A stretch of DNA of 64,000 bases. Origin: JAUNSR01 sp036655355 (GTDB lineage: Bacteria > Bacteroidota > Bacteroidia > Bacteroidales > JAUNSR01). This document shows, piece by piece, positions 18,301 through 26,581 of this stretch. The notes under the pieces are model-generated. The model saw only the letters and a list, made by a program, of their open reading frames with translations. It searched no databases and had not been told where the DNA came from. Position 1 is the stretch's first letter; every line of letters starts with the position of its first letter. The position numbers were made by a program, and so were the translations under genes. Location: NCBI GenBank assembly GCA_036655355.1, contig JAVVQG010000009.1, positions 62,001-126,000 on the forward strand, in the 5' to 3' direction.

Positions 18301-19047
18301 TTGTTTTAGGCTCTTCTCCTTCTCTTCAAACTTCTCTTTCAGTTCACGGAATGCTTCTTCCGAGAGTAGGTTCTGATTATTCAAAAGCAATTCTACTTTT
18401 TCGAGATTCTTCTTCGCCTGATCCCATTCTTCATAAACTTTGGATGAGATTCGGGAATATATTCCGGTGCCGGTCAGTTTCTCGAGCAATTCGGCTCGCT
18501 CGCTGTCTCCTGCTTTCAAAAAAGCGGAAAACTCCCCTTGCGCCAACAATACCGCCCTGGAGAACTGATCATAAGTAAGACCCACTAACTGCTGGATTCG
18601 TTCGAGTGTTGCCGAATTCGTGTCAGACAGATCGCTCAAGTCATTCAGATCATATAATTTGATCGTAGGATTCTGCAATCTCTTCCGCGGATTATTCCCG
18701 GCGCGGCGTATGCTCCAGTTCGCACGGAATCGGTTTCCGTTTACCGCTACAAAATCCACTTCAGCATAGCCTGAAGCACAACCCTTCCGAAGTAAATTCT
18801 GCGTACTCTTATCTCGCAATACTTCATTTCCCACATCACGTATATCTTTTCCGGAAGCACGCAATAGTCGGGGCGTTTTATTATAGAGTGCTACACAGAG
18901 CACGTCCAAAATCGTTGATTTTCCTGCCCCGGTAGGGCCCGTTATGGTATAGATTCCATTGGAACACAACGGTTCTTTTGTGAAATCTATTTCAAATTCG
19001 CCTTCCAGGGAAGCGATATTACAACCTCTAATCGCAAGTATCTTCAT
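15319..19047 (-). CDS. sbcC: Exonuclease subunit SbcC
   Basis: A 1242-residue SMC-like ATPase subunit of the SbcCD (Rad50-Mre11 type) nuclease, which cuts hairpins and palindromes at stalled forks and trims DNA ends. Walker A is GPTGAGKST (37-45). Long coiled-coil arms run from about 180 to 1050, interrupted by the zinc hook C613-P-V-C616. The C-terminal signature LSGGETFLVSLALALGLS and Walker B LFIDEGFGSLD complete the ATPase head. The ATG at 19047 overlaps the end of sbcD by 20 bases, indicating translational coupling. The length is somewhat above the E. coli protein (about 1050), owing to longer arms. Confidence 0.96.
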   Translation of the reverse strand: MKILAIRGCNIASLEGEFEIDFTKEPLCSNGIYTITGPTGAGKSTILDVLCVALYNKTPRLLRASGKDIRDVGNEVLRDKSTQNLLRKGCASGYAEVDFVAVNGNRFRANWSIRRAGNNPRKRLQNPTIKLYDLNDLSDLSDTNSATLERIQQLVGLTYDQFSRAVLLAQGEFSAFLKAGDSERAELLEKLTGTGIYSRISSKVYEEWDQAKKNLEKVELLLNNQNLLSEEAFRELKEKFEEKEKSLKQIEAEFKSLETEMTWFRQEENLVSQITKSQERLQAMEGRQIALTPTYEKLATIEALKGIEKDFMLLQDKSLQLRKDKDSFQTLSMESNALIVREKEALEEVEKVKGENTLFLESEPAFRKQLQKARELDVRIRTLSTEIENLLSEREQARKDVVTVQENVKEVKNSIEHNTLEIKEKTQWIEKNKATHLLSEHLGVITQSLALLSGHRKEYNDLIANESQLKEKQLKSDQTQSDLQATLHKQKGEIEARIPQEESIRRQIDSIDIADLKNKLIAAEKELAALGDLSITWNSLYPLMLTNRQNSETIGRNKKTIEANQVTLKESEEKLKEVNIRLKQTVDIEAEYRLRVSHNVEEMRAALKSGEACPVCGSKEHPFDANHSPEFQSALSTINKKKEELENQRYLLQQEITRIETRQQELIQNNLRLKDENRIHESEIGKYQSDLNANQHISLLDGVEEKEKNTFLRNKREASAVLQEDFKKQIRFYEELTLQLKQSQLKTQELQNKLFENQKELIRIETELKGYGASLKEYECRKNDKLRQLEEEKLKVDAYFTTQQWWNDWKKSSNGFLDSLNRQVEEWKREQSRLENAVTQEKVLDGQLKSVLASEQKAVMLLEERQKKVVLKTNELDQLKEDRKQFFSGDNVDNTEERFDKQKRDLNTKLERCKEASVSISNELSRKRGEAIQLEENLLRLRNETDELEDGVEKWIQQYNETHDKPLDNSQMKDFFAIPLVRIDNWRKECRELEDEMTSLKATLETHKESLNSHRENRNVVQQSKEEVAVALQMKIEQRKCEETELNNYGYQIREQQKKVQEAVTLQKEQSEKRAVFLKWSQLNEAIGQRDGAKFRMFAQGYTLDVLLRNANLHIRNIAPRYNLQRIPESLSLQVIDRDMCDNVRSVHSLSGGETFLVSLALALGLSSLSSRQMNIESLFIDEGFGSLDQETLSAAMDALESLRLQGRKVGVITHVREMTERIAAKVVVRKKNNGASEIEVI

Positions 19048-20272
19048 CTGAATAAATCTTTAATACAACATCATTGAATAGATCGAGAAGATCGGCAGGA
19101 ACATCCGAACCATAGCGTCGCATAAACACCTTCTCTAACATATCGGCAGGAGTCACTTCGCGCACTTGATCCAACGTAATGGGTTCATCTGTGGAGGCAT
19201 CCTTCGCTTGAGGATAAAAGGACTGACTCCGACAAAAACGAACATGTTTATCCCTTAATATTTCCAGAATTTCATTTTGAATCAACGGTTCGGGCTCTTC
19301 CAGATAAACATTTACCTCAATGTATGGGGCATACCCCTGTGCTTTATCTCTGTCCGGCAAATGATTTAATGCTAGGAATACCTCATCCTTGGTAAGAGGC
19401 TTGTCCGGAGTACCGATCCTTTTCAAATCAATTAAACGCGGTATCTCCAGTTTCTGAATCGTCGTTTCGCACCCGGTTTCTACATCTACCAATACGACTT
19501 GGTGGTTATAATTCACTTCGGAAAATGACATCGGAAGCGGACTTCCCGAGTAACGGATCTTTTCACTTCCGCCAACTCTCTGAGCTTTATGAATATGACC
19601 TAAAGCGGTATATGCAAGTTGTTCATTAAAACTCTCAGCACTCACCACTTCGAGTCCCCCGCGAATACTTCTCTCTGAATCAGACAACGTGGCATTACTT
19701 GCATGAAGATGTCCCATAGCGATAACGGGATGCTTACCCTGTGAGATCTCCATTACCCGGTCAAACAGCCGCTGATAGAAAAGAGCAATTCCGGCCATGT
19801 ATCCATTCTCCTCATCAACAGCCGGATAATCGCCTGGACGAAGATACGGCACACTTAGACAATACGCTTTCACTTGAGCTTCTCCGGCATAGACCGGCTG
19901 AATCAATGAATCGTAATCGATCTCTCCAAGTGCTGTTTTACGAACATTCCCCGTAACACGGATATTTAAAGAACGGAGCAGGTCGGCAGGGGCTTCGAGT
20001 CGTGAGGCACTATCGTGATTACCGGCAGCCACAATTACTTCCAGGTGTGGATTTTCCAAAGCAACCGCAGCTAAGAATCGATAAAACATGGTTTGAGCCT
20101 CTGATGAAGGGTTCGCAACATCAAACACATCTCCGGCAATAAGCAACAGTTCAACCCGATTTTCGCGGATCGCCTCTTTAAGCCAATTCAGAAAATGCTG
20201 ATGCTCCTCTACCCGATCGTGATCGTAAAACTTCTGGCCCAGATGCCAGTCGGCGGTATGTATGAATCGCAT
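19028..20272 (-). CDS. sbcD: Exonuclease subunit SbcD
   Basis: A 414-residue metallophosphatase nuclease subunit, the Mre11 homologue. The start chosen is the ATG at 20272 (MRFIHTADWHLGQKF). The frame extends 59 codons further upstream, but that extension runs into the promoter region and lacks homology. Phosphoesterase motifs are seen in order: HTADWHLG, LIAGDVFD, AAGNHDS, AMGHLHAS and ALGHIHKA. It acts with SbcC, whose gene overlaps its 3' end. It is divergent from the Mg2+ ATPase gene with 114 bases between them. Confidence 0.95.
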   Translation of the reverse strand: MRFIHTADWHLGQKFYDHDRVEEHQHFLNWLKEAIRENRVELLLIAGDVFDVANPSSEAQTMFYRFLAAVALENPHLEVIVAAGNHDSASRLEAPADLLRSLNIRVTGNVRKTALGEIDYDSLIQPVYAGEAQVKAYCLSVPYLRPGDYPAVDEENGYMAGIALFYQRLFDRVMEISQGKHPVIAMGHLHASNATLSDSERSIRGGLEVVSAESFNEQLAYTALGHIHKAQRVGGSEKIRYSGSPLPMSFSEVNYNHQVVLVDVETGCETTIQKLEIPRLIDLKRIGTPDKPLTKDEVFLALNHLPDRDKAQGYAPYIEVNVYLEEPEPLIQNEILEILRDKHVRFCRSQSFYPQAKDASTDEPITLDQVREVTPADMLEKVFMRRYGSDVPADLLDLFNDVVLKIYSDEDTCD

Positions 20273-20386
20273 ATTGGATGTTCTAATTTGTAGGTTTCTT
20301 TCGTAAATATAAAGGATGAGGAGATTCGTTCCAAATATCTCTAAACATAAAACTGTCCTTGACTGTTTTACTATAGCCATTCTTAT

Positions 20387-23029
20387 ATGAAAGAGAAAAA
20401 CGTACAACAGAAACACGATTATCGGAAGGAGATTGCCAATCTTGCCCATACGGACCTAAATTCTCTTTACCTTCGATTCGGCTCAACTCCGCAAGGGATG
20501 CCCGAATGGCAGGTTGAATCGAACCGTGCCCGCTATGGCTTAAATACGATTTTCAAAAAGGAGCGTCAACCGTGGTATTTCTTTCTTTTTAGGTCGACAC
20601 GAAATCCATTCAATTTTGTTTTACTCATTCTTGCACTCGTAGCTCTTGTTACACGGAATTACGAAGGTACCGTCATGATTACGGCGATGGTCTTTTTAAG
20701 TGTCGGAATTAAATTCCGCGAAGAACTTCGTTCTGCTCGTACCGAAGAATCATTAAAGAAATTAGTGAGCACCAAAGCATTAGTCATCCGGCCGGATACA
20801 ACTGCAACAAGTGTAACACACGTTTCTGAACTGCCCCGTACCGAGATCCCACTTGAAGAATTGGTTCCGGGTGATCTCATTTACGTAAGTGCGGGAGATA
20901 TGATACCGGCGGACGTACGCATTATTCATGCCAAAACATTATTCGTAAATCAATCAACCCTTACAGGCGAATCATTACCTGTTGAAAAACAGGATTCATT
21001 AACTCCGCACGAAGGTCCGCAGAATGAAACGGATTATGAGAACATTTGCCTAATGGGGAGTACCGTAGCCATTGGATCTGCTACCGCTATCGTCTTTGCA
21101 ACCGGGAAAAACAGTTATCTCGGATCAATGGCAGACTCTCTCTCAGAAGTCCGTAATCAAACATCCTTTGATATCGGCATTAACAAAGTTTCCTGGTTAT
21201 TGATCAGACTCATGCTCGTAATCTCTCCGTTGGTTTTCTTAATTAACGGCTTAATGAAAGGGAACTGGTTGGAAGCGCTTCTATTTGGTCTTTCCGTTGC
21301 GGTGGGATTAACGCCTGAAATGCTACCCGTAGTAGTTACCACAAACCTGGCGAAAGGAGCGATTCGAATGTCTAAAAAGAAAGTGATCGTACGCAACTTG
21401 AACAGCATTCAGGATCTGGGAGCGATGGATGTGCTGTGTACGGATAAAACGGGAACCTTGACAGAAAACAGGATTGTCTTGATCAAACATTTAGATTACC
21501 AGGGAAAGGAGAGCCAGAATGTTTTGGAGTTAGCCTTCCTGAATAGTTTTTACCAGTCGGGATTACGCAATTCGATGGATGAAGCCGTGCTCGAAAATAA
21601 GGAGCTTATCAATAAGAATGAACTGGAACAAAAACACATTAAACTGGATGAGATTCCATTTGATTTTGAAAGAAGACGAATGTCTGTCATATTGGAAAAA
21701 GAACATCTTACTCATTTATTGGTTTGTAAAGGTGCCGTAGATGAGGTAATGGAGTGCTGTACCCAGCTTTCTCTGAACAATGGAATCGTTCCGCTTGATG
21801 AGCAATATCGTTTGAAAATCAAAAAACTCGCGAATGCGTTGAATGAAGACGGCATGCGGGTAGTGGTGGTTGCACACGCCTTATTACCGGTGGAACACGG
21901 TAATTCTTACGATCCGTCGGATGAAAAGGATCTGATTTTCGACGGTGTGGTGACCTTTCTAGACCCTCCGAAACAATCAGCAGGCAAAGCGATCCGCGAA
22001 CTGCAACAAAATAACATCGAAGTGAAAGTCCTCACGGGAGATAATGAAATAATTGCTAAAAAAGTTTGCCAGGAGGTGGGGTATAATGTCAAAGAGGTAA
22101 TTACAGGACCGCAAATCGCTGATATGAATGATGAATTACTTTCACGCACCATTCAAGAATATCAAGTTTTTGCAAGGTTGACACCTCTGCAAAAAGAGCG
22201 GATCGTGAAATTACTTCGGAAGAACGGGCGCACGGTGGGGTTTCTAGGTGACGGCATCAATGATGCACCGTCTCTGGCACAGGCAGATATCGGGATCTCT
22301 GTGGATACGGCTGTGGATATTGCACGGGAAAGTGCAGGAATAATTCTATTGGAACAGGATCTTACGATTCTGAATGCAGGTGTAGAAGAGGGTCGCAAAA
22401 CATATGCTAACACAATAAAATACATCAAATGCACTGCCAGTTCGAACTTTGGAAATATCTTCTCTCTGATCGGTGCCAGTGCACTCTTCCCTTTCCTTCC
22501 GATGCTTCCTTTACAGATTCTGATTCTGAATCTGATTTATGACATATCTCAAACCGCTCTACCCTGGGATAACGTAGATGAGGAATTTCTTCGGGATCCT
22601 CATAAATGGGATGCCAGTGACATTACACGGTTCATTCTTTTTATCGGGCCGATCAGCTCAGTATTTGATTATCTTACCTTCTTCATTCTTTATAAGATAT
22701 TCGGTGCCGATAACGATGCCACGCAAGCGACTTTCCAAACCGGCTGGTTCTTAGAAAGTTTGTTTACACAAACAATCATTATCCAATTGCTTCGAACGCG
22801 AAAAATTCCTTTTATTCAAAGCATGCCAAATAAACGGGTTCTGATAACTTCCGGGGTGTTATTGGCAACAGGGTTGGCTATTCCGTTCACTTGGTTTGGT
22901 CGTAATATCGGAATGCATCCGATGCCGGCAATCTATTTTGTCTGGATGAGCGGTGTGATTTTGATGTATTGCCTCTCTGTTCAGTTTGCAAAGAGATGGT
23001 ATATCAACCGTTTCAAAAAATGGCTGTGA
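20387..23029 (+). CDS. mgtA: Magnesium-translocating P-type ATPase (MgtA/MgtB type)
   Basis: An 880-residue inner-membrane P-type ATPase (type IIIB) that imports Mg2+ using ATP. Visible motifs: TLTGESLPVEK in the actuator domain, the TM4 ion-site motif GLTPEMLPVV, the phosphorylation motif CTDKTGTLTEN with D353, and the hinge GDGINDAP. The TGES and NPFN (TM1 region) contexts match MgtA rather than Ca2+ or K+ pumps. Ten membrane segments are apparent. The ATG at 20387 follows a 114-base divergent region shared with sbcD. No recognisable Mg2+ riboswitch is apparent in this short leader. It ends 8 bases from a convergent small wHTH gene. Confidence 0.93.
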   Translation: MKEKNVQQKHDYRKEIANLAHTDLNSLYLRFGSTPQGMPEWQVESNRARYGLNTIFKKERQPWYFFLFRSTRNPFNFVLLILALVALVTRNYEGTVMITAMVFLSVGIKFREELRSARTEESLKKLVSTKALVIRPDTTATSVTHVSELPRTEIPLEELVPGDLIYVSAGDMIPADVRIIHAKTLFVNQSTLTGESLPVEKQDSLTPHEGPQNETDYENICLMGSTVAIGSATAIVFATGKNSYLGSMADSLSEVRNQTSFDIGINKVSWLLIRLMLVISPLVFLINGLMKGNWLEALLFGLSVAVGLTPEMLPVVVTTNLAKGAIRMSKKKVIVRNLNSIQDLGAMDVLCTDKTGTLTENRIVLIKHLDYQGKESQNVLELAFLNSFYQSGLRNSMDEAVLENKELINKNELEQKHIKLDEIPFDFERRRMSVILEKEHLTHLLVCKGAVDEVMECCTQLSLNNGIVPLDEQYRLKIKKLANALNEDGMRVVVVAHALLPVEHGNSYDPSDEKDLIFDGVVTFLDPPKQSAGKAIRELQQNNIEVKVLTGDNEIIAKKVCQEVGYNVKEVITGPQIADMNDELLSRTIQEYQVFARLTPLQKERIVKLLRKNGRTVGFLGDGINDAPSLAQADIGISVDTAVDIARESAGIILLEQDLTILNAGVEEGRKTYANTIKYIKCTASSNFGNIFSLIGASALFPFLPMLPLQILILNLIYDISQTALPWDNVDEEFLRDPHKWDASDITRFILFIGPISSVFDYLTFFILYKIFGADNDATQATFQTGWFLESLFTQTIIIQLLRTRKIPFIQSMPNKRVLITSGVLLATGLAIPFTWFGRNIGMHPMPAIYFVWMSGVILMYCLSVQFAKRWYINRFKKWL

Positions 23030-23037
23030 GAATTTCG

Positions 23038-23316
23038 TTAATGTTTTGCTTTCCGGTAGATGTGCCCTTCCGGAGTTGTTTCACGCACAATCTCACCTTT
23101 GAGTATCAACTCTTTCAGGTCGTTCTGAGCCGTACGCAAAAGACATTGATTCACTTCGGCACATTGGGCACTCGTAACAAAATCTGAGTGCTTAAATAAA
23201 CGCATGATATTTACCCTCCGTTCGAACGGAGTTAAAAGGTCGTCAGCATCCGAATTGACTTTCTGAGATTGCTGAGAATTTCTGGAACTATTTCTAAAAT
23301 CGTCGGTAAATTTCAT
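23038..23316 (-). CDS. Small putative winged-helix DNA-binding protein
   Basis: A 92-residue protein from the ATG at 23316 (MKFTDDFRNSSRNSQQSQ). A 19-codon in-frame extension upstream is less likely. After a polar, probably disordered N-terminal third it has FERRVNIMRLFKHSDFVTSAQCAEV, then LLRTAQNDLKELILKGEIVRE, and a hairpin ending PEGHIYRK. This pattern is a helix-turn-helix with a wing, as in DeoR-like or Fic-associated wHTH domains. I do not recognise a named family. It overlaps nothing and converges on mgtA with an 8-base gap. Function unknown; a role in regulation is inferred from the fold only. Confidence 0.65.
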   Translation of the reverse strand: MKFTDDFRNSSRNSQQSQKVNSDADDLLTPFERRVNIMRLFKHSDFVTSAQCAEVNQCLLRTAQNDLKELILKGEIVRETTPEGHIYRKAKH

Positions 23317-23566
23317 ATCGTAGAAGATTAGAATGTTTGCTTCCAAAAATAAAAGAATCCCGCGAGCATACACACAAACGGGTGTTCTTTTTTTATTTAT
23401 TTTGTTTTAAAACAACTTAAATACCTTCCTATAAAGCGATCCTATGCTGAATTTAACTTTCTGTTTGACCCCTTATTCATGGAATAAATTGTAACTTGCA
23501 TATATCATCATGTCTCTGAGGGACAAAGAATGACCTTATCGTTTAACCTAATAAAATTCTTACCTT

Positions 23567-24382
23567 ATGAATACTCGTCCGATTATAGTAGATCTGTGGC
23601 CTAAAGGGGCTCCTCATCAGAACGGTCTAAGTGGTCCGGAAATCAACCAAGGAGGAAAAGTCGGGCATGTTTCGCAAGCGAGACTCCTTGTATACCTTCC
23701 CGACCCTGAAGTATCATGGAGTGCGGCTGTATTGATATTTCCGGGTGGAGGTTTCCATGCATTAAACCTTGAAAGCATGGGTACCGATTTAGCCGTATGG
23801 CTTGCCGAACGTGGTATTGCCGGTATCGTAGTAAAATACAGAATGCCGAACGGAAACCCTGTAATTACAGGAGAAGATGCCTTACAGGCAATGTTAGTGG
23901 CACGAGAACATGCAGAGGAATGGAACATACGGCGTGATAAATTCGGAGTATGTGGCTATTCTATCGGTGGAAACACAACGGCATGGCTGTGTAACAACGC
24001 TCCCGACGGAGTGCGACCCGATTTTCAGATGCTTTTCTATCCGGTAATTTCAATGAAAGATGATTTCACTCATGTCCCTTCACGGGAGAATCTGATGGGA
24101 AAACATCCGGAAGCTGACATTATCGCCGAATACTCCAATGAAGTACACATTAACGAGCACGTACCTCCTACATTCATTGCCTTGAGTGACAATGATCCGG
24201 TGGTATCTCCCGCAGCTACCGCAAAATATTATGTAGGATTAAAAAAACACAAAGTGCCGGCATGTATGTATATCTTCCCGAACGGGGGGCACGGTTGGAC
24301 AATTCATTCCGATTTTGACTATATTGAAATGTGCAAGGAATTACTTTTCAAATGGCTGAAGACACAAATTCCGGTTATTTAA
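23567..24382 (+). CDS. Alpha/beta-hydrolase esterase (Aes/BD-FAE-like)
   Basis: A 271-residue protein without a signal peptide, so probably cytoplasmic. The oxyanion motif FPGGGFHAL, the nucleophile elbow GYSIGG with S132, the acid region SDNDPVV (D208 or D210) and the C-terminal GGHGW with H242 define a Ser-Asp-His alpha/beta-hydrolase. The N-terminal LWPKGAPHQNG and HVSQARLLVYLP are typical of Bacteroidetes acetyl-xylan esterase/lipase-like proteins. The likely role is removal of acetyl or other ester groups from imported sugars; the substrate is not known. Monocistronic, with a terminator downstream. Confidence 0.85.
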   Translation: MNTRPIIVDLWPKGAPHQNGLSGPEINQGGKVGHVSQARLLVYLPDPEVSWSAAVLIFPGGGFHALNLESMGTDLAVWLAERGIAGIVVKYRMPNGNPVITGEDALQAMLVAREHAEEWNIRRDKFGVCGYSIGGNTTAWLCNNAPDGVRPDFQMLFYPVISMKDDFTHVPSRENLMGKHPEADIIAEYSNEVHINEHVPPTFIALSDNDPVVSPAATAKYYVGLKKHKVPACMYIFPNGGHGWTIHSDFDYIEMCKELLFKWLKTQIPVI

Positions 24383-24414
24383 AACATTTCGGGTTAAGTG
24401 AGTATTATCCTACA

Positions 24415-24470
24415 AAAAAGAGGAGGTTGCCTAATTCATTCATATGAATCACAGACAACCTCTTCTTTTT
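24415..24470 (+). terminator. Terminator of the esterase gene
   Basis: Arms AAAAAGAGGAGGTTG (24415-24429) and CAACCTCTTCTTTTT (24456-24470) pair with one G-U wobble; an inner ATTCAT/ATGAAT pair extends the stem. A T-run follows. Its arms resemble the terminator at 31504-31545. Confidence 0.85.
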
Positions 24471-24535
24471 ATTTCTAAAAGGGCTGAACTTCTATTTTGA
24501 AATCATTAATTTCGAAAAAAATATCGAAACTGCTT

Positions 24536-25423
24536 ATGATTGACTTCCGTTTAAAGGTGTTTCAAAGCGTCGCCTATAACTTAAGCTTTACAAAAGCCGC
24601 CAAAGAGCTTTACATCAGTCAACCTGCAATAACCAAACACATTCAGGAACTTGAATCGGAATACAAAATGCCCCTTTTTGAAAGAATGGGAAATAAGATT
24701 ACGCTTACGCATGCAGGTGAACTTCTTTTATCGCATGCAGAAACGATTCTGAATGCATACCGTCAACTGGATTTTGAAATGAATATACTAAACGGAAACT
24801 ATGTGGGAGAACTGCATTTGGGAGCAAGCACTACGATCGCTCAATATGTTCTGCCCCCACTATTAGCTACTTTTATTAAGAAGTTCCCCAATATTAAAGT
24901 TTCATTGATTAATGGCAATACACGCGATATCGAACGCGCCGTAATTGAACACCGCATCGGACTGGGAATGGTCGAAGGGAGCAGCAGATTGATTAATCTG
25001 CGTTATGCACCTTTCATCAAAGATGAATTGGTGGTTGTAACAAGTACAAGCAGTGCTTTAGCCAGCTACGATGAAATCACATTAGAGAAATTGAAACAAT
25101 TACCTTTGGTTATAAGAGAGGTTGGATCCGGATCTCTTGAAATTCTAGAAACGGAATTGGGAAGACATCAGATTAAACTGGCTCAACTCAATATTCTTAT
25201 TCAATTAGGGAGTACCGAATCGATAAAGTTATTCCTTGAAAATGCGGACTGCCTTGGTATTGTTTCTATTCAAGCGGTAAGGAACGAAATCTCCTCCGGA
25301 AAAATGAAAATTATTGATGTAACGGATTTTGATTGTAAACGAATGTTCTCATTTGTCCAGTCTCAAGGAAAAACGGGGGGACTGGAGGAGAAATTCATGC
25401 GTTATATAACGGGACAATTTTAA
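24536..25423 (+). CDS. LysR-family transcriptional regulator
   Basis: A 295-residue LysR regulator. The ATG at 24536 (MIDFRLKVFQSVAYNLSF) is preferred; a TTG 13 codons upstream is unlikely. The N-terminal winged HTH is textbook: SFTKAAKELYISQPAITKHIQELE. The effector-binding domain starts near residue 75 (VGELHLGASTTIAQYVLP). It lies directly upstream of, and in the same direction as, a YeiH-type transporter. This LysR-YeiH pairing is seen in many bacteria, and control of that gene is a reasonable inference. It has its own terminator, and the transporter has a separate promoter. Confidence 0.92.
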   Translation: MIDFRLKVFQSVAYNLSFTKAAKELYISQPAITKHIQELESEYKMPLFERMGNKITLTHAGELLLSHAETILNAYRQLDFEMNILNGNYVGELHLGASTTIAQYVLPPLLATFIKKFPNIKVSLINGNTRDIERAVIEHRIGLGMVEGSSRLINLRYAPFIKDELVVVTSTSSALASYDEITLEKLKQLPLVIREVGSGSLEILETELGRHQIKLAQLNILIQLGSTESIKLFLENADCLGIVSIQAVRNEISSGKMKIIDVTDFDCKRMFSFVQSQGKTGGLEEKFMRYITGQF

Positions 25424-25437
25424 AAGTCCAGAAACAT

Positions 25438-25462
25438 GGTCTATAACTTTTAGTTATGGACC
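25438..25462 (+). terminator. Terminator of the LysR gene
   Basis: Arms GGTCTATAACT (25438-25448) and AGTTATGGACC (25452-25462) pair with one G-U wobble and a TTT loop, followed by ATTCTTTTTTT. Confidence 0.8.
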
Positions 25463-25476
25463 ATTCTTTTTTTATA

Positions 25477-25508
25477 TTGGTATATTCCACTTCTTCATGA
25501 TAAATTTG
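25477..25508 (+). promoter_or_regulatory. Promoter of the YeiH-type transporter
   Basis: A full Bacteroidetes promoter: TTG (25477-25479), 21-base spacer, TAAATTTG (25501-25508). The leader is about 45-50 nt. A LysR operator is expected nearby, but no clear T-N11-A palindrome could be singled out by eye. Confidence 0.65.
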
Positions 25509-25560
25509 CACTCGGAAATCAAAACAAAACTTTCAATATTTTTATATAAATCCGCAAAAC

Positions 25561-26502
25561 ATGAACAAGATTACAGAATTGTTAGCTAAAAACAATCGCA
25601 TTGTTTTCATCACATTAGGCATATTATGCATGATGCCGTTTATTTCGCCCGCTACGGCATTGTTTATGGGACTCCTGTTTGCTCTAGTAGCCCAGCATCC
25701 CTATGCGACAGCAAGCAAGAAAATCTCAAAAAAACTACTTCAATACGCTGTAATCGGTCTCGGGTTCGGTATGAACCTTCACGAATCACTCAAAGCAGGT
25801 GAAGAAGGGATGCTCTTCACTGTTGTTTCTGTTGTATCGGTTATGTTATTGGGTATTTTTCTAGGGAGAAAGATGCATATTGACAAAAAAACATCTTACC
25901 TCATCTCTTCGGGTACAGCTATTTGCGGAGGAAGTGCCATCGCTGCTGTGGCGCCGGTTGTAAAAGCCAATGACCATGAAATTACCGTAGCAATGGGAAC
26001 TATTTTCGTATTAAATGCCATCGCGTTATTTATCTTCCCTCCCATCGGCCACCTTTTGGATATGACACAGGAACAATTCGGCTTGTGGGCAGCCATCGCT
26101 ATTCACGATACAAGTTCTGTAGTGGGTGCAGGAGCCGCTTACGGAGAAAAAGCACTAGAGATTGCAACCATGGTAAAACTAACGCGTGCACTTTGGATTA
26201 TTCCTCTTGCCATCGTCAGCTCTCTCGTCTTTAAAAATAAGTCAAGCAAAATACAGATTCCATGGTTTATCTTGTTCTTCGTTTTGGCTATGATCGCAAA
26301 TACGTTCATCGACATCCCTTTGTCAATCACATCCACTATTACTTGGTTGTCTAAAAAAGGTTTAACTCTTACTCTATTCTTGATCGGAACCGGTTTATCT
26401 AAAGCGGTAATGAAACAAGTGGGTATAAAACCGATGATTCAAGGAGTTATCCTTTGGATATTTATCGCTCTAATCAGTTTGGGAGTTATACTATTCTTAT
26501 AA
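25561..26502 (+). CDS. YeiH/PSE-family putative sulfate exporter
   Basis: A 313-residue inner-membrane protein of the YeiH family (UPF0324, putative sulfate exporters) with about 10 membrane helices. Family hallmarks are LLQYAVIGLGFGMN, SGTAICGGSAIAAVAPV, IAIHDTSSVVGAGAAYG and the C-terminal LTLTLFLIGTGLSK. A true substrate has not been established for most members; export of sulfate, sulfite or taurine-related anions has been suggested. Two sulfatases and a cysteine desulfidase in this window would give a sulfate or sulfide load, but that link is inference. It has its own promoter and lies downstream of a LysR regulator. Confidence 0.9.
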   Translation: MNKITELLAKNNRIVFITLGILCMMPFISPATALFMGLLFALVAQHPYATASKKISKKLLQYAVIGLGFGMNLHESLKAGEEGMLFTVVSVVSVMLLGIFLGRKMHIDKKTSYLISSGTAICGGSAIAAVAPVVKANDHEITVAMGTIFVLNAIALFIFPPIGHLLDMTQEQFGLWAAIAIHDTSSVVGAGAAYGEKALEIATMVKLTRALWIIPLAIVSSLVFKNKSSKIQIPWFILFFVLAMIANTFIDIPLSITSTITWLSKKGLTLTLFLIGTGLSKAVMKQVGIKPMIQGVILWIFIALISLGVILFL

Positions 26503-26516
26503 AAATAGCTATTTTT
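26501..26516 (+). terminator. Weak palindromic terminator after YeiH
   Basis: AAAAATAGCTATTTTT is a self-complementary AT-rich sequence at the stop codon, followed by GGTCTTTTT. It also contains a TATTTTTG (26510-26517) that could be the -7 box of the following GH2 gene. The two readings compete. Confidence 0.35.
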
Positions 26517-26581
26517 GGTCTTTTTAAAATAATCTGAACCAAGAGAGGTTCATTGAACCTTTATCTTATCAAATCACATTT

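Noticed and set aside
20273..20386. Mg2+-sensing leader of mgtA
   Set aside because: The 114-base divergent region is too short for an M-box and shows no matching helices.
20273..20449. 59-codon N-terminal extension of SbcD with a hydrophobic stretch
   Set aside because: It precedes the conserved MRFIHTADWH start and occupies the divergent promoter region with mgtA.
24497..24535. TTG start giving a 308-residue LysR protein
   Set aside because: ATG 24536 gives the standard LysR N-terminus.
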